Source: Sthenelais limicola (taxonomy: Eukaryota; Annelida; Polychaeta; Phyllodocida; Sigalionidae). Taken from it: a DNA stretch of 64,000 nt. Position numbers and translations under genes: made by a program. Of the stretch, positions 23,265-36,600 are shown piece by piece. Position 1 is the stretch's first letter; every line of letters begins with the position of its first letter. The stretch covers positions 12,150,646 through 12,214,645 of the forward strand of contig OW804100.1 in the NCBI GenBank assembly GCA_942159475.1, written 5' to 3'. The notes under the pieces are model-generated. The model did no database searches and was not told where the DNA came from. It saw only the letters and a list, made by a program, of their open reading frames with translations.

Positions 23265-23535
23265 GGAGTTGTAGAAATGGATGTAGTAGTAGGAGTAGAA
23301 GACGGAATTATGAGTGGATGAGGAATGATCAGTAATAAAAGTAGAAGTGGATGTAATAGGAGGAGTAGTACAAAGTGAGTAGATGGAATAGGAAGTATGT
23401 GTGGATGTAATAGGAAAGGTAGGAGACATGGTAGGAGGCAGTAGAAGTGGAGTGGAAGTAGTAGAATTATGAGTAGTAGGCCGGGGTAGTAGGAGAAGGT
23501 AGTAGGACGTGAATAGTAGGAGAAGGCAGTAGCTC
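23265..23535. repeat. Degenerate purine-rich GTAGRR tract
   Basis: About 270 bases dominated by variants of GTAGTAGGAG and GTAGAAGTGGATG. Low complexity, no coding signal. Confidence 0.7.
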
Positions 23536-23710
23536 AGTGCTCAGTGCCTGCTCTGTTGCCCTGCAGGTGTGTAAGGGAGAGGTGGGTACTGGGCCCAGTT
23601 ATTTCCTCAGCACACCAGTCAAGTCACTTCAAGGCCATCTGGCTTTAGTCATTGCATCAGCCCATGTATGCAGGCTCAAGTGGCAGTCTCTCCTACCAGG
23701 TTAGGAAGAG

Positions 23711-23782
23711 AGCACAGTGGCGCAGTGGAAGCGTGCTGGGCCCATAACCCAGAGGTCTTTGGATCGAAACCACGCTCTGCTA
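23711..23782 (+). tRNA. Initiator-type tRNA-Met (CAT), degenerate
   Basis: 72 bases fold as an initiator tRNA: three G-C pairs at the base of the anticodon stem (CTGGG / CCCAG), loop CCCATAA with anticodon CAT at 23743-23745, A1-T72 pair, T loop ATCGAAA, and good A and B boxes. There is a C-C mismatch in the acceptor stem and one mismatch plus a G-T pair in the T stem. No T4 terminator follows within 40 bases. It may be a tRNA pseudogene or a dispersed copy rather than a working gene. Confidence 0.7.
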
Positions 23783-24242
23783 GCATGTATTTGGCCATTA
23801 CTTTGGGGGAAAGTACACAAAATGGCTTCAAATGTTCCTTAATTAATACATTATTAAAAGCATATATAATAAATATGTATGAATCAAAGGAAATATTTAT
23901 TTATATTATTAAGGTCCAAGTACAAAATGGAGGCGCACTTCTGGAATTCAATCAATCTGTCTTCCCATGTGCTCCTGATGAAGAACACATTTCAAATTAA
24001 TTCAATACATGGATGATGTATTACTTTGAAACATATTATAATTAAATGTTTATCTTCACATAGATGCCCCGAATACTGCTCATTAATAGATAAAAAGAAG
24101 GAGAAAGAAATTATAATATCAGATTAGATGACCTAAGATAATGTAGACTTGACATATATATATGCTGTATAGATCAACGCTATGAATTTGATTTGTAGCC
24201 AATTATTAATTATTAGAATGTCATTTTGAGAATAATGAACGA

Positions 24243-24250
24243 TTTTAATA
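24243..24250 (-). terminator. Possible polyadenylation signal for the transporter
   Basis: ATTAAA on the minus strand at 24249-24244, about 275 bases past the stop. It is a variant signal, and I saw no canonical AATAAA nearer the stop. Confidence 0.3.
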
Positions 24251-24342
24251 ATACATGTTTCGAGGAAATTATTTAACATTTATCCCAGTTATTTGTTTAT
24301 GCACAGATATACCAAATAGATCAAGCACGTCCACACATCCTC

Positions 24343-24427
24343 TCAGAGTTTCAACACTTCCTGTCTTGCTTGCTTTGCTTGCTCTGCTTGCCTTGATTTT
24401 CGCCGTGTACAAACTGAGGCTAGATCC
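24343..24427 (-). CDS. Candidate alternative last exon of the transporter
   Basis: If the GTAGGC that contains the stop is used as a donor, the acceptor ACCATTTCAG at 24428 restores the Arg codon and opens 27 more codons: DLASVCTRRKSRQAEQ, then an Ala/Gln/Lys-rich tail to TGA at 24343. This would give 548 residues, equally typical of the family. It is an unproven alternative. Confidence 0.35.
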
Positions 24428-24524
24428 CTGAAATGGTAATTAAAATATCTAAAATAGTAAAGTAGTCGTGACGTTATAATGGTTTCTATCGACGATAGAA
24501 ATATTGGTTAAAATGGCCCGATGC

Positions 24525-24674
24525 CTACCGCTGTTTAAGTGCTCTTTTGTCTACATCTTCCAATGTATCTGGTAAAGGATGTCCCTTGGTTTCAGGAAGG
24601 AATAAGGCAAGGCTGCCTCCAACGAAAGACATCAGTCCAAACACTAGTGGAGGTAGAGGTAGCCAAAGGGCTTG
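24525..24674 (-). CDS. Transporter exon 11 (helix 12, C-terminus, stop)
   Basis: Codes helix 12 and LPETKGHPLPDTLED, ending KRALKQR and TAG at 24527-24525. The stop overlaps a possible donor (CG|GTAGGC), which allows an alternative longer end. Confidence 0.88.
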   Translation of the reverse strand, partial: QALWLPLPPLVFGLMSFVGGSLALFLPETKGHPLPDTLEDVDKRALKQR

Positions 24675-27600
24675 CTAAAAGAAATAAAGCAAATTTAGAT
24701 TTAATTTTAGGTTGAATCATTCATGAGAATCATTGTGGTCAAGTACCCATGCAAAGCAGAGTTGGAAAGTCTAGTTAATTATCTAAGGAGAAATGCCAGA
24801 GTATATCATGGATTATGGAATGAGTTCTTGGGCATGGGTCTGAAATGGTCTGACATATAGCAAATAGAATTTGTTACAAAGTGGTTAAACTCACTAAGGG
24901 TTTGCCTAGGTATGGACCCGCCATTGCTGAGCCTTTGCCTATAGCTGTAGCAGACCCCAATGTCTGTTGACGCAGACTGGTAGGGAATATCTCAGTGCTG
25001 TATACAAACATCAGCACATGGGCAGCAGATACTGCTCCCGCTCCAATAAGAGACATCACCAGCTCGAATTCTATTCAAACAAACAATTAGTAATGAATAT
25101 TAGTATTGAAATGACAAAGAAATGTCCTAAATTACTTTGTATAGGGCTGTACTTGTACTGGCTCGCTTTATATTGTTTATATTATATTATATTGTGTTGC
25201 TTTTATTCTGTCTTGCCATTTTAACATTCTAGTTGCCTATGTAGATATCTGTCCTTTAGTTAAGGTAACGGCTGGAAGAGCTGGGACCTTCCCAGAGGCC
25301 TGTAGACCTGTTTGTCTATCTCTTGTATTACTTAGACAAATAAAAGATTATTCAATTCAATTCAATTCAAATTGGAAATGATAAGTATATCTTTCTGATG
25401 TTAGAAAATGAAAGAGAAAGATATTTCAAGTGAATTCTTAAAGAATGACAAGACGTGTCTGAAACTTTACTACAGAATAAACCCAAAGCATCAAGAAACG
25501 CTTAGTCTGGTTATTCCTACAGCTTTTATTTACTTTTGTAATTAAATATTGTATATATCAGGAAATCAGGCATAGGGTCACACACTTTACTTATATATCA
25601 TATCTAGAACTGACAGCAGTAATTTCCGTGAATATAATATGATAAATAAAATCGAGATAGCACACCTTTATATTTGACTCTCGGCACTATACTGAGGCTT
25701 GTAATGGCGCATATCATTAATAGGGTAATTAATGTGGCTCTCCGTCCTATCAGTGCCATTAAGAGTATGCACACCAAATTGGAGACCGCCTCAATGAAAC
25801 CCATCATAAATCCATTGATGTATATATCTCCTAGATAATTACCAATGTTAAGGCCAATACCGTAGTAGATTAAATTAATAAATATCCTAAAAATTGAGAA
25901 ATGAAGTTCATTAGCATTTGAGTATCTGTATACAAGCAAGCAACATGAGTGAACAAAGCAAGCATCTTTTGCCCCTTTTTAAAACGTATATAGATGTGTT
26001 GTTCTTTACAGCGACGACTGATGAAAGCTAAAATTGTCACATAACAAGTAATGTAACAATCATGCACCAGGGAGAGGCACTGTCGCCGATACATATATTC
26101 ATAGACAAGGTCAATAATAAACTTATGAGATTATCCTAAATGACTTTGAGATAATATAAATTTATACATATGAGTAATCCTCGATTTAACACTGTCAGAA
26201 GAAGGATATTATATTTCTATGTACAAAGAACTTTAAACTGTTAATTAAATGCTGTCTGAATAGGTTATGGCTAAAGTTATGACATGATATAGATATATAT
26301 TATTTCAATATATATATGTCTACTGGGTTGTTTCATTCTTCCACTATCTATACATTAACAGGAATGCTTCCAACATGGGCATTTCTCCAGTCATGAAGTC
26401 ATTCCTTTATATGCAAACACTCGGGAAATCAGGGGCATGTTGCATAAGCTTAGGAAAGAAACAAACCCTTCTTACGTGTTATTTCCAGCTGGTGGGAATA
26501 GCTTACACAATGCAGTGTTATTCCTACACATAGAGGTAACTCTAGTAATGAGCAAAACTGTTCCCCAACACGATGTCTTTTCCTTAGCATACACAACAGG
26601 CCCCTGCAGGTGGTCCAAGCTCAACAATACCATACAATAATGCATTTCTATGTATAGAAAAGTATTGTGGGATCTTGACAGAAATAGACCGGGAGAAAAT
26701 GAAAGGACCGCACTACTGTAAAGCTTGGTTTATTTTGATAAAGTCAAATGTTATGCAATAGAGTCAGGGCGTCAAAAAAATGTGTATTCGCCTTTACCAG
26801 TCCTAAAACAATAACCCAAATTATTTAAGATAAAAAAGGGGTCTAAATTATAGTTCAACTTAACCAAACAGATTTCCTGGATCAACACAATGCCAAGGGA
26901 TGACCATGCAAATATTTATCATTTTCAGCATAATATAACAGATTTTACTAATAGCGCTGGTAAGAACTCAATTATTAATTTTATGATAAAACAATGTGTA
27001 GATAATTGATAAAAAAGACAATCAATGGGAGTGAAAGTAGAAGGTGGCGGCCATCTTAGATTTTGGGACCGCGTGAATGTGATATTAATTCATACATAAT
27101 TTAGTACCTCAATACGAAATTCCATGCGTTCATCAATTGAGCCAAAATGTAGTGTTATAGGGCGACTCCACTATAGGTAAAAAAACGGCGCCGACAGGCA
27201 AAATTAGTCGCCGACATGACTAAAAATTCACTAAAAAACTAAAATTCAAAAATCACTAGTGGAAGAGGGGTAAAATAGGTTGTCGGCAACACATTTATTT
27301 GTTGCCAACAATTGCAAAATATCTAACTTGATTAGATATTTCGTCGCAAAAAATTCGTCGCAGCCGTTTTTTGCCGTTTTTCCCATAGTGAAGTCCCTGC
27401 ATTACTAGCATAAATGTGTAAGGCTGCAGTACAGTTTCTGAGACCCTAACTCAATACCTGCCAGAAAAGGGATGTATACTTACCAATTTATCAAACCTAT
27501 GAAATAGTAGCGTCTGAGCAGCTTGTGCTTCAATATATATTTGGGGTGGAGGTTTGACTGTCCTGTAAAAATATTGCAGAAAGATAGCCAAATAGCTGGG

Positions 27601-30600
27601 AGGAAGTTCATAACAATTGGGCACTTTGTGACAAGTCTGTGAAATTTGGTACAGTGGTAGATATAGGTCTAAGGTTTTCAAAAACCACCGCAAACAAATT
27701 TGGGTGGCCCCCTGGCGACCATTATGCACAAAACCAATATGGCTGCCACCAGGAAACAAGAATATCATATCTCAGCTCCTGATTGCACTAGATTCATGTA
27801 TAATACCGTTTTTTTCATGTTTTCAGGTGTGAGGAATCCATTTCTGACCTTACATTTCGGTTTCAAGGTAATTTTCAAGGTCAAAATCCAATATGGCTGC
27901 CCCCAGGGTAATGAATGTCATATCTCAGCTTCTATTAGGACTATATCCATGTATAATACCTATTCTCCCATGTTTTAAGGTATGAGGAATCCAATTCAGA
28001 AGTTACTTTTCTCTTTCAAGTTCATATAAGTCATTTAAGGTCATTTTCAAGGTCAAAATCCAATATGGCCGCCACTGGGATACAAGAATGTCATGTAGCT
28101 CAGCTCCCTTTAGCACTCTATCCAAGTGTAATACCACTTAGTCCATGTTTTAAGGTGTGAGGAATCCATTTTAGAAATTATTTATCTACTTCAATGTTAT
28201 TCAAGGTCACTTTCAAGGTCAAATCCAATATGGCCACCATTGGTTAGTATCACATCCAAGTGTAATACCAGTTTGTCTATGTTTTAAGGCATGAGAAATC
28301 CATTTCTGAAGTTATTTCCCTATTTCAAGGTCATTTCAAGGTCAAAATCCAATAAGAATATCATATCATGGCTCCCATTAGCAATAAATCCAGTATTTCA
28401 TTCCTGTTCTTATATTCCTGTTTTTAAAGAATTATCAACGTCAATGGTTTATCTCTTAAGCTTTCTGTCCCCATTAAAAGAACCATAATTTTTATTTCAA
28501 TTCTCCTTAATAACTTTCTATTACCCATCAATGGTGTTAAAAGTTACAATATAACATTGCATCACTCTAAATGATGTATCTGTTATATTATAAAAACCAG
28601 TCATTGAGAAAATTGAAAGACCAAGCGGCATTTATCTGATCTATTCAATATGGTACCCACTCTTTGGTTCTGGCATTCCATTCCAGCCCAATTTACTGAA
28701 GTTTGCAGTGAGCAAGGCATGCTTTAATAAAGCATTATGAAAGCATGTTGAATATGAGCTTCGTTGCTTCATTCAGGGAGTCTGTACCACAGTTCTGAGA
28801 TGTCACATGCAAAAACCATGTCACATGCAAATACGATGTTTGGGGCTTAGGGTATACTGAAGACGTTTGTTTCCCTAGGAAAGTTGGGTCATGCATTTCA
28901 TGCAGTTTTTTCACCAACTTGCACTGTGAGAATGTAGGGAAGAAAGGGAGAGCAGCTAGGCAATATTAAGGTCAAATTATTTGGAACATGTGGGGGATTG
29001 GTGTATCTTACTGTGTTTTTTCCTGATCAAAATCTGATCCACAGCTCTGAGAGGCCAAGCTCAGGAAAGAGATTGAGTTCTGGACTTTGGGTTTGACAAA
29101 TGTGCCCTCTTTGACAAGAAGTATTGAGAGATTGATTCTGTTCAGCAGTTAAAGACATTGGCTGATCTGTTTTTTGAGGAATAAAAAACTCACTCCCAAA
29201 CTAATTAATGACCCTCTGCAATTCAGTTTTAGAAAACCATTCCCTCCTACTCCTGTTGTTTATGATGCAGTCCTTTTTGCCAACTATCTTCCTTTAGAAA
29301 CTTGATGCTGGACTCCTGACTCAGTCCAAGGGCCATCATTCTATACTTCTTGTCCCCATTGTACAACAAACTTCCATTCCATGAAAACATCATAGTTGAC
29401 TGAGTGGGTCTCTAGTACTACTATGTCTTTTGAGAAGACAGGCATACAGCAGGCAAAATTCATTTGTGCATCAAAATGGCCATGACCACAGTCACTTCCA
29501 CATCTCAGTGGGTTGGTTCATGATGCCCATAACTGATGCAGCAATACTATCATTATGTATAACGCCTGCACTTTGAGTATGTAGAGGCAGGGCAGACTGA
29601 GCAGGTATGCATAAGGTATGCTTGACAGTTTCTATCAACAGTCTCTACAAAACAACTGATTCAATATCTAAGATAGAACCTGTAGTGCTTCAAGTTCAGA
29701 TAATAGAGACAGAAAATCTAAGCTGGTTTGGTCTACCACCATATTTATCAGGTATCAAACAGACCTTTGTATAGGGATTTTGGCCATTCTTGCAGCCATT
29801 GGAGGAAGCACCCTTTTGTCCTTGTCAGCTGGCTTGTATCGGGGAGGGGGGGGAGTGATTGAGTGGGATCAATTGCTTTACGCCCTTATCAACACATTGA
29901 AGGTTATATCAAGGTAGGGGGAGAGTTATGAGGGAGGCAGTTTATGATCATACCCAGGAAATAGAGATAGAGAAGAAGGGAGAGAGACAGAGAAAAAGAG
30001 AAGGAAAGGCACTTCCCAGGACCGATCTTCTAGGTGCTTTAAGTTGTGTATAAGAAGATGGAAATAAATAATACCCCAACACTCATTAGTCCATTTTTTT
30101 AGTCAACCTTAAGGGGTTCTTATTCTGTATTCTGTGAGTTTTTAAATAACATCTGTCTAAGAGTGCAGTTTTTCATTATGATTTTATCATGTCCCAGAAT
30201 AATTGTTATACATTTGTGTACTGAGTGTTATATTAAGGCTAAGATCTAGAGAACTAAAAAAATAAATAAAACGTCGTGCACAGTATCTAGATCCCAGAGT
30301 GAGCTTCTTTGAGATTTAAACATATACAAACAGGAATCATACATGGATATAGTGACAACACTAGTTGAGATATGATATTCTATTATAGTGGCAGAGGCCA
30401 TTAAGGATTTGTACCTTGAAAATTGTTTCAAATAACCTAGAAACAGAAAGATGACTCCGGAAATGGATTCTTCATACCTAAAAACATAGTCAAACTGGTA
30501 TTCCACTTGGATATAGTGCTAATGGGAGCCAAGATAGGACATTATTTATCCTTGTAGTGGCCATATTGTATTTTGACCTTGAAAATGACCTTGAAACTGA

Positions 30601-33600
30601 AATATAAGGTCAGAAATGGATTCCTCACACCTTAAAACATAGACTAAGTGGTATTACACTTGGATAGAGTGCTTAAGGGAGCTGAGTTACATGACATTCT
30701 TGTATCCCAGTGGCGGCCATATTGGATTTTGACCTTGAAAATGATCTTAAATGACTTATATGAACTTGAAAGAGAAAAGTAACTACTGAATTGGATTCCT
30801 CATACATTAAAACAGGAGAATAGGTATTATACATGGATATAGTTCTAATAGAAGCTGAGATATGACATTCGTTATGCTGGGGGCAGCCATATTGGATTTT
30901 GACCTTGAAAATTACCTTAAAACCGAAATGTAAGGTCAGAAATGGATTCCTCACACCTGAAAACATGAACAAAAAGGTATTATACATGAATCTAGTGCAA
31001 TCAGGAGCTGAGATATGACATTTTTGTTTCCTGGTGGCAGCCATATTGGTTTTGTGCATAATGGCCGCCAGGGGGCCACCCCAATTTGTTTGCGGTGGTT
31101 TTTGAAAACTTTAGACCTATATCTACCACTGTATCAAATTTCACAGACTTGTCACAAAGTGCCCGATTTTTATGAATTTGGGCAAACTTCCTCCCAGCTA
31201 AAAGGGTAAATCATGGAGGAGCGATGAGAACATTTTTATATTATGCTAGCAAAGTACCAGTCCTCTGGACGGTCCCCCTCTCTCCCCACACTTCCCCTTC
31301 TCCCTCTTTTCCCTCCCCATCTTCTCTGTTTCTCATACCTGTTTTTCTCTCCCAACCCCATCTCTGATTCCCCCTCTTTCTCATGCTCCCCCTCCCTGCT
31401 TTTTCTCCCTCCCTTCCCCTATATCCTCTCCCTCCACTCTTTTCCCTCTTTTCTTTCCCTCCCCTCCCCCTCTCCTATTCCCCCACCCTCTCCTTTTCTT
31501 CCCTCTCCCCCTCCTACACCCTCTCCCTCCCCTCCCCCTCTACAATACCCCCACCCTTTCCCTCCCCTCTTCTTCACTCTCCCACTCCTCTGGATGTAGT
31601 CAGGTCCCCCTGGAAGTGACATAGTATCTTGTGGGAAATGACATAGTATCTCACAGGGGCTTTCCCAGGCTATAAATAGAGTGTGGCGATCCCAATTTAA
31701 AAAAGACTTCAAAATCACATTTTCACCCTAGATACCTTCACAAACCACATAATGTCCTCCAGACATGGTCGACGGACCTGTACAGACCAGAAAAACCGAT
31801 GGGGAGACCACAGGTTCCCAGAACATGCCTGACAAAAAAAACCTTCTTGAGCTTTATATATTAGATGTTTCTGTCGTTAAAGCTGAGAATACAGTTTTAA
31901 AATGGTTCAACGAGATTTGCCAATTAGTACATAGAGTTCTATATCCGCACTATATAACGTTAAACAGAGCAACGGACCCTGTCTATGAAATGTTCATATC
32001 TAGCCTCTAGAGGGTATTGGGCTTAACAAAAAGTTTCGCTGCTATCACATGTGACAGATTCGGCTGTCAGTCTGTGATTTTCTGGTCGAACTGAAGCAGA
32101 AGGTGATTGTGCCAAAGGGGTAGATTGTGGTGGAGACTCGGATCCTCTCTATAGAATTATTAATGTTCATATCTGGGCTTCTTTGTCTTTGTCATTGTCT
32201 TTGAATTACATAAACAATAATTTACAATTTGATAGTTATAAGTGTATGCACGCCGATTTTGCGTACGATGATAGTAAGATGGCTTTACAATTTGACTTAC
32301 AAACTATTATGCACCACCCCTTTTTGTTTTTTTAAAGATTTTATTTCAACTGAGTATACATGGTCCTCGGTTGCGTGTTTTAGCATGGCCCAGGGGGATG
32401 GTGGATTATACAAAGGTCACCCCATTGCTTCATTATATATTTCTTCTTCTCTTATTATACTTTCATGGATTTCATCGTATATACGAATGTGTATCTCTAT
32501 TATTGTTAAATAGTGGAGATGAGGGATTAATACCGGGAATTCTATGGAGAAGCACTGAAACCGATCTGTAATTTATACTGACACCCGGGAATATTTCATG
32601 GTTACCTTTTGCCCAATAAATTCCGGTTTTAACCGGTACCAGACTGACATAGTTAAATGTTCATGTGCATGCAGTCAAGTGCCAGAAAGTATTATCCTGT
32701 ATTTGTAACAAAAATATATTGATTAATGGCTTGAGGGATTCTGTCTACTAACCAAAAGAAAAACATAAAATAAACCACTCATTAAATTTTTAAAAAAACT
32801 ATGACATCGAAATATAATATGCAACAAAAAATTAGGTCACTAAGAATATTATAACTCGTTATTATACATGCATTCCTCTTGAAGGGTGCAATAAGTGGGG
32901 TGCTATAAAAACATTGTTATTGTATGCGTACGATAAAAATGTAGGTGTATAAAAGTAGCTGTAACGTTACTTTCGCAGTTTGTCGATGCCTACATATGGG
33001 TCAGAGTTTCGGAAAATGTACAATTGGCAGTTCTACATATTTAGGAAATTCTGCTAAATTAGGCTGAAAAATGAAGGACACTGGGTATATTTGAATATAT
33101 TTGGTATCGCATTGATTTAAAGTATCAGTTCTGTTATGTTAAACTGCATTTTGAAGCTCATTTTTGTCTTAAATGTGGGTTATTTGAGTGGATTGGTGAA
33201 GGCGAATTGTACATCTTCTGAAAATCAGACCCATATATGGCATCATACTTACACGAGCGAATCTCGTCCAATAAAATTTCGATTACCAGCGACTCGGTCC
33301 ATTCTCCCTATTTATCTTTTAAACTTGCATTCTTAGATCACACAACATTTACTCATAGTATGACTTATAATATTATGCTGCTTTTATAATTATACTTATA
33401 AATACATGAGTTTGAAGTCGAATCGGCCGAGAGAGAAAAAGGCCGGCGATGAGCAATAATAAGTGAAGCCACCAGAGGAAAGGATTCCAACGTGTCTCCA
33501 AAATATAAATGAGGACCTGGCTGAAGGCCCATTCACATTAACACGACCAACAATACACTTTAACATTGTGTATTTTGCCGTGTGGTAGCCGTACACCAAT

Positions 33601-36600
33601 CGGCCGTTGTAATGTGAATGGGCCTTTAATGTATTATGCACCGCCAGATGACTTTTGGTGGATTTGAAAAGAATTGGACAAAAATGAGAAAATCGTTAGT
33701 TTTTGACTGATATTTGCTGAGAGTGCAGCTTTACATGTAGGGGTCCCCTTACCATCCTCTGATCGATGGTTCAGTAGTTCAGGCGTCACTTTGTAATTTC
33801 TGCTGTCGGCCATTTTATTTAATACGACAAGAGCTTCTTTCTCCCGATTCATGGACCACAACCATCTAGGAGATTCTGGGATAATCCTGTTAAAATTAAA
33901 AACCTGATATTATTTAAGAAACCATGTGGGAAGCATTCATGGCGCTGACACACATTAGTGAATCTGTGGACGGCATACCAGCCGGTTCATGCCAATAGCA
34001 TATAATAGGAAGTTTTTTGTTGTTTTTTTTAAAAATCCATTTTGCAATTAAAGGCTTATAGACTTAATTCATTTCAGTACCTCTAACATGTAAATAGTAA
34101 TACGTCATGCCTGATACAAAATGCCCAGACGTATAGTAATACCCCCGTCAGATCCTAAGATGTTTATATATACGCGTTTGATAAAGCTAGGCCAAAATAA
34201 GCAATAGGCTTGGGACCAACTATATGGATTTAACATAATTATATATATGGTCGATTCCAGTGAAATGGGGGCCATAATCAAATTTTCATCATGTTATCCA
34301 ATCGTTATCATTTTTCTGTCATTGAATGAATATGGTTGAAGGATGAAAAGCCCAAAATATTAGCTCTTAAGTCTTAAAATTCTGGGAACTAGAGGTGATA
34401 CAAGTTTTTGGATTGAAATATAGAGATAGATTACGAATGACACCCCTTAAGATTGAATATAGGATATTTCAATATATTAATTTGAAAATGTCCGGTTTTT
34501 AATTATTCAAAACTATTTAAAAGCGCTTAATTTTGTTCATAATGTTGAAAAAAGTTGGGTTTTTTTTATTATTATTATTTTGTGTGAGTATTTAAAGATC
34601 GTTGCAACCTACTATTCCTTGAGTTTACCTAGGTAACCTTCTTCTCATTTTTTCACTGTACCCCATATGTCATGAAGAGTAAATGTCTAAATCTATCATA
34701 AAAGTTCATGATTTGGTCTACAGATAGGTGAAAACGATTTGTACCTAGTACAAATAGTAATGTATTTATGCATAATTGAAAAAGCATACGTAATCTATCG
34801 CTATACCCATTTCTGGTCATATTGGGCTTATTTACTAATATCACATAATAGCTAAGGTCATAAAACTGCTATTGTTATCATTTGTTTATTCCTATTTCAT
34901 AATCACAAGCTGACCTCCATTGAATAACCATCATATTTTCAACAAAACAGCAGAATTTATAATTTTTTCTGCTATTTTTACAATTTTCAATTGATGCGAT
35001 ATCCCATATATTTGCCTTGATCTATAAAAAATATTACATTTTATGAAAATATTTATGTGATTTCTTTGACTTTATTTCTTCCCATACATTTTACACACAA
35101 AAAATCATTTGAGAAAGATTTCTGCCTTCAAAAATACCCCTTTTCCAGTGTCATTCGTAATCTATCTGTCATACGTAATCTATCTCATCATATGTAATCT
35201 ATGTAAGTTTTTTTAAACCCTGCTATTTAAAGACAAATTGTCCTATTTAAGAAAAGAAATCATATCTGTTCCCTGACTTTGTCCCTTCCCAGACATTCTA
35301 AGATATAAAAATTCATTCTTGATGATTCTTGCTTGCAGAAATTGCATTTTTACCGTGTCATTCGTAATCTATCATGGTATACGTAATCTATCGCGATAGA
35401 TTACGTGTACAATTTAATCACATGTATAAGAGAAATAACAGCATATCTGAGTATTTTGGTCGATGTTACCTATCAAGCTATAAACAATGATGAAATATAC
35501 CAAAGATAGTAGCTTATATTTTATTAATTATTCATCAAACGTTGCTATTTGTCATGCTTCATTGGAATTCAATACAAATACGATTTATGCATCTGTAATC
35601 GCTCTAGGAGCGTTAGAAATTATTGCAGAACCAAGAAAATAGGAGATAATTTTCGGAACACATTTAGTAACATATTTGAGAAATATTTTTCATTAATCTT
35701 CAAACCACCCAAAAATATGTAGGAAAAACGTGTCATTCGTAATCTATCGCTTGGAGTAAAATTGGGAGGACTTTGTCATGAACAACTGGGCCTGGTGACT
35801 TCATATTTGATGATAATAAAAATATATTTGTTCCTATGCATTGACAAGCCCTTGCATTGTATTTTGAGTAAATTTCATTGTTTTAAAATGCTTGCAAGGA
35901 ATGAATATCTGTGAAATAAGAGAATATTTAGGGTGTGCATTCGTAATCTATCGCTGTTCAAGTTTGGCTACTGCAGTGATACCCTACATGCAAAAAAGTA
36001 ATAATTATAGTAGAGGTGGACGGGTCTATAACATGTTTATCTCAAGAAAATATGAAGGCTGTACCATCACTATTTTCCGATTTACAGCCAAAAATGCAAA
36101 AAGGTACATTTTGGCCCCCATTTCACTGGAATCGACCATATGTATATAATATATATATATATATTCCCTTTTAGATTATTAAAGATTTAGTTAAGTATAA
36201 CTCGTTTGTTTCAGTCAGAAAGGAAATCTCCTCGTGTGTACATTCCTCTCTACAAAACGTCCAGGAGTTTACACTAAAGTCTTGTGAATTGTTCCTTAGT
36301 ACTGGACCGAACTTACCAGATAAGCAAGAAGCCCAGCGCATGAGGAATGACAAGGTAGAGCAGATAGTGCCTAAAGTGGTGCGATCCTGCCGCTAGTCCC
36401 GGGGAGAGCATACGGCCCATGTTGTAGAAGTTAAAGGTTGACAGTGCAGTTATCATTCTGTATTTGGGACCAATGATTTCCGTGGCTGCAGTCAACACAG
36501 AATGAAGTTACAACTATTGCATTCGACTATTGTATTTACCTTCCATTGTATTCTAAATGTTCGGGACAAATAATTGAACTAAATATTACATAATTGGGGT

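Noticed and set aside
27451..27768. Minus-strand frame starting with FLFPGGSHIGFVHN, also found at 31,015-31,209 plus
   Set aside because: The same frame appears in both arms of the inverted repeat, so it is repeat sequence. The real coding part here is only the 79-base transporter exon in another frame.
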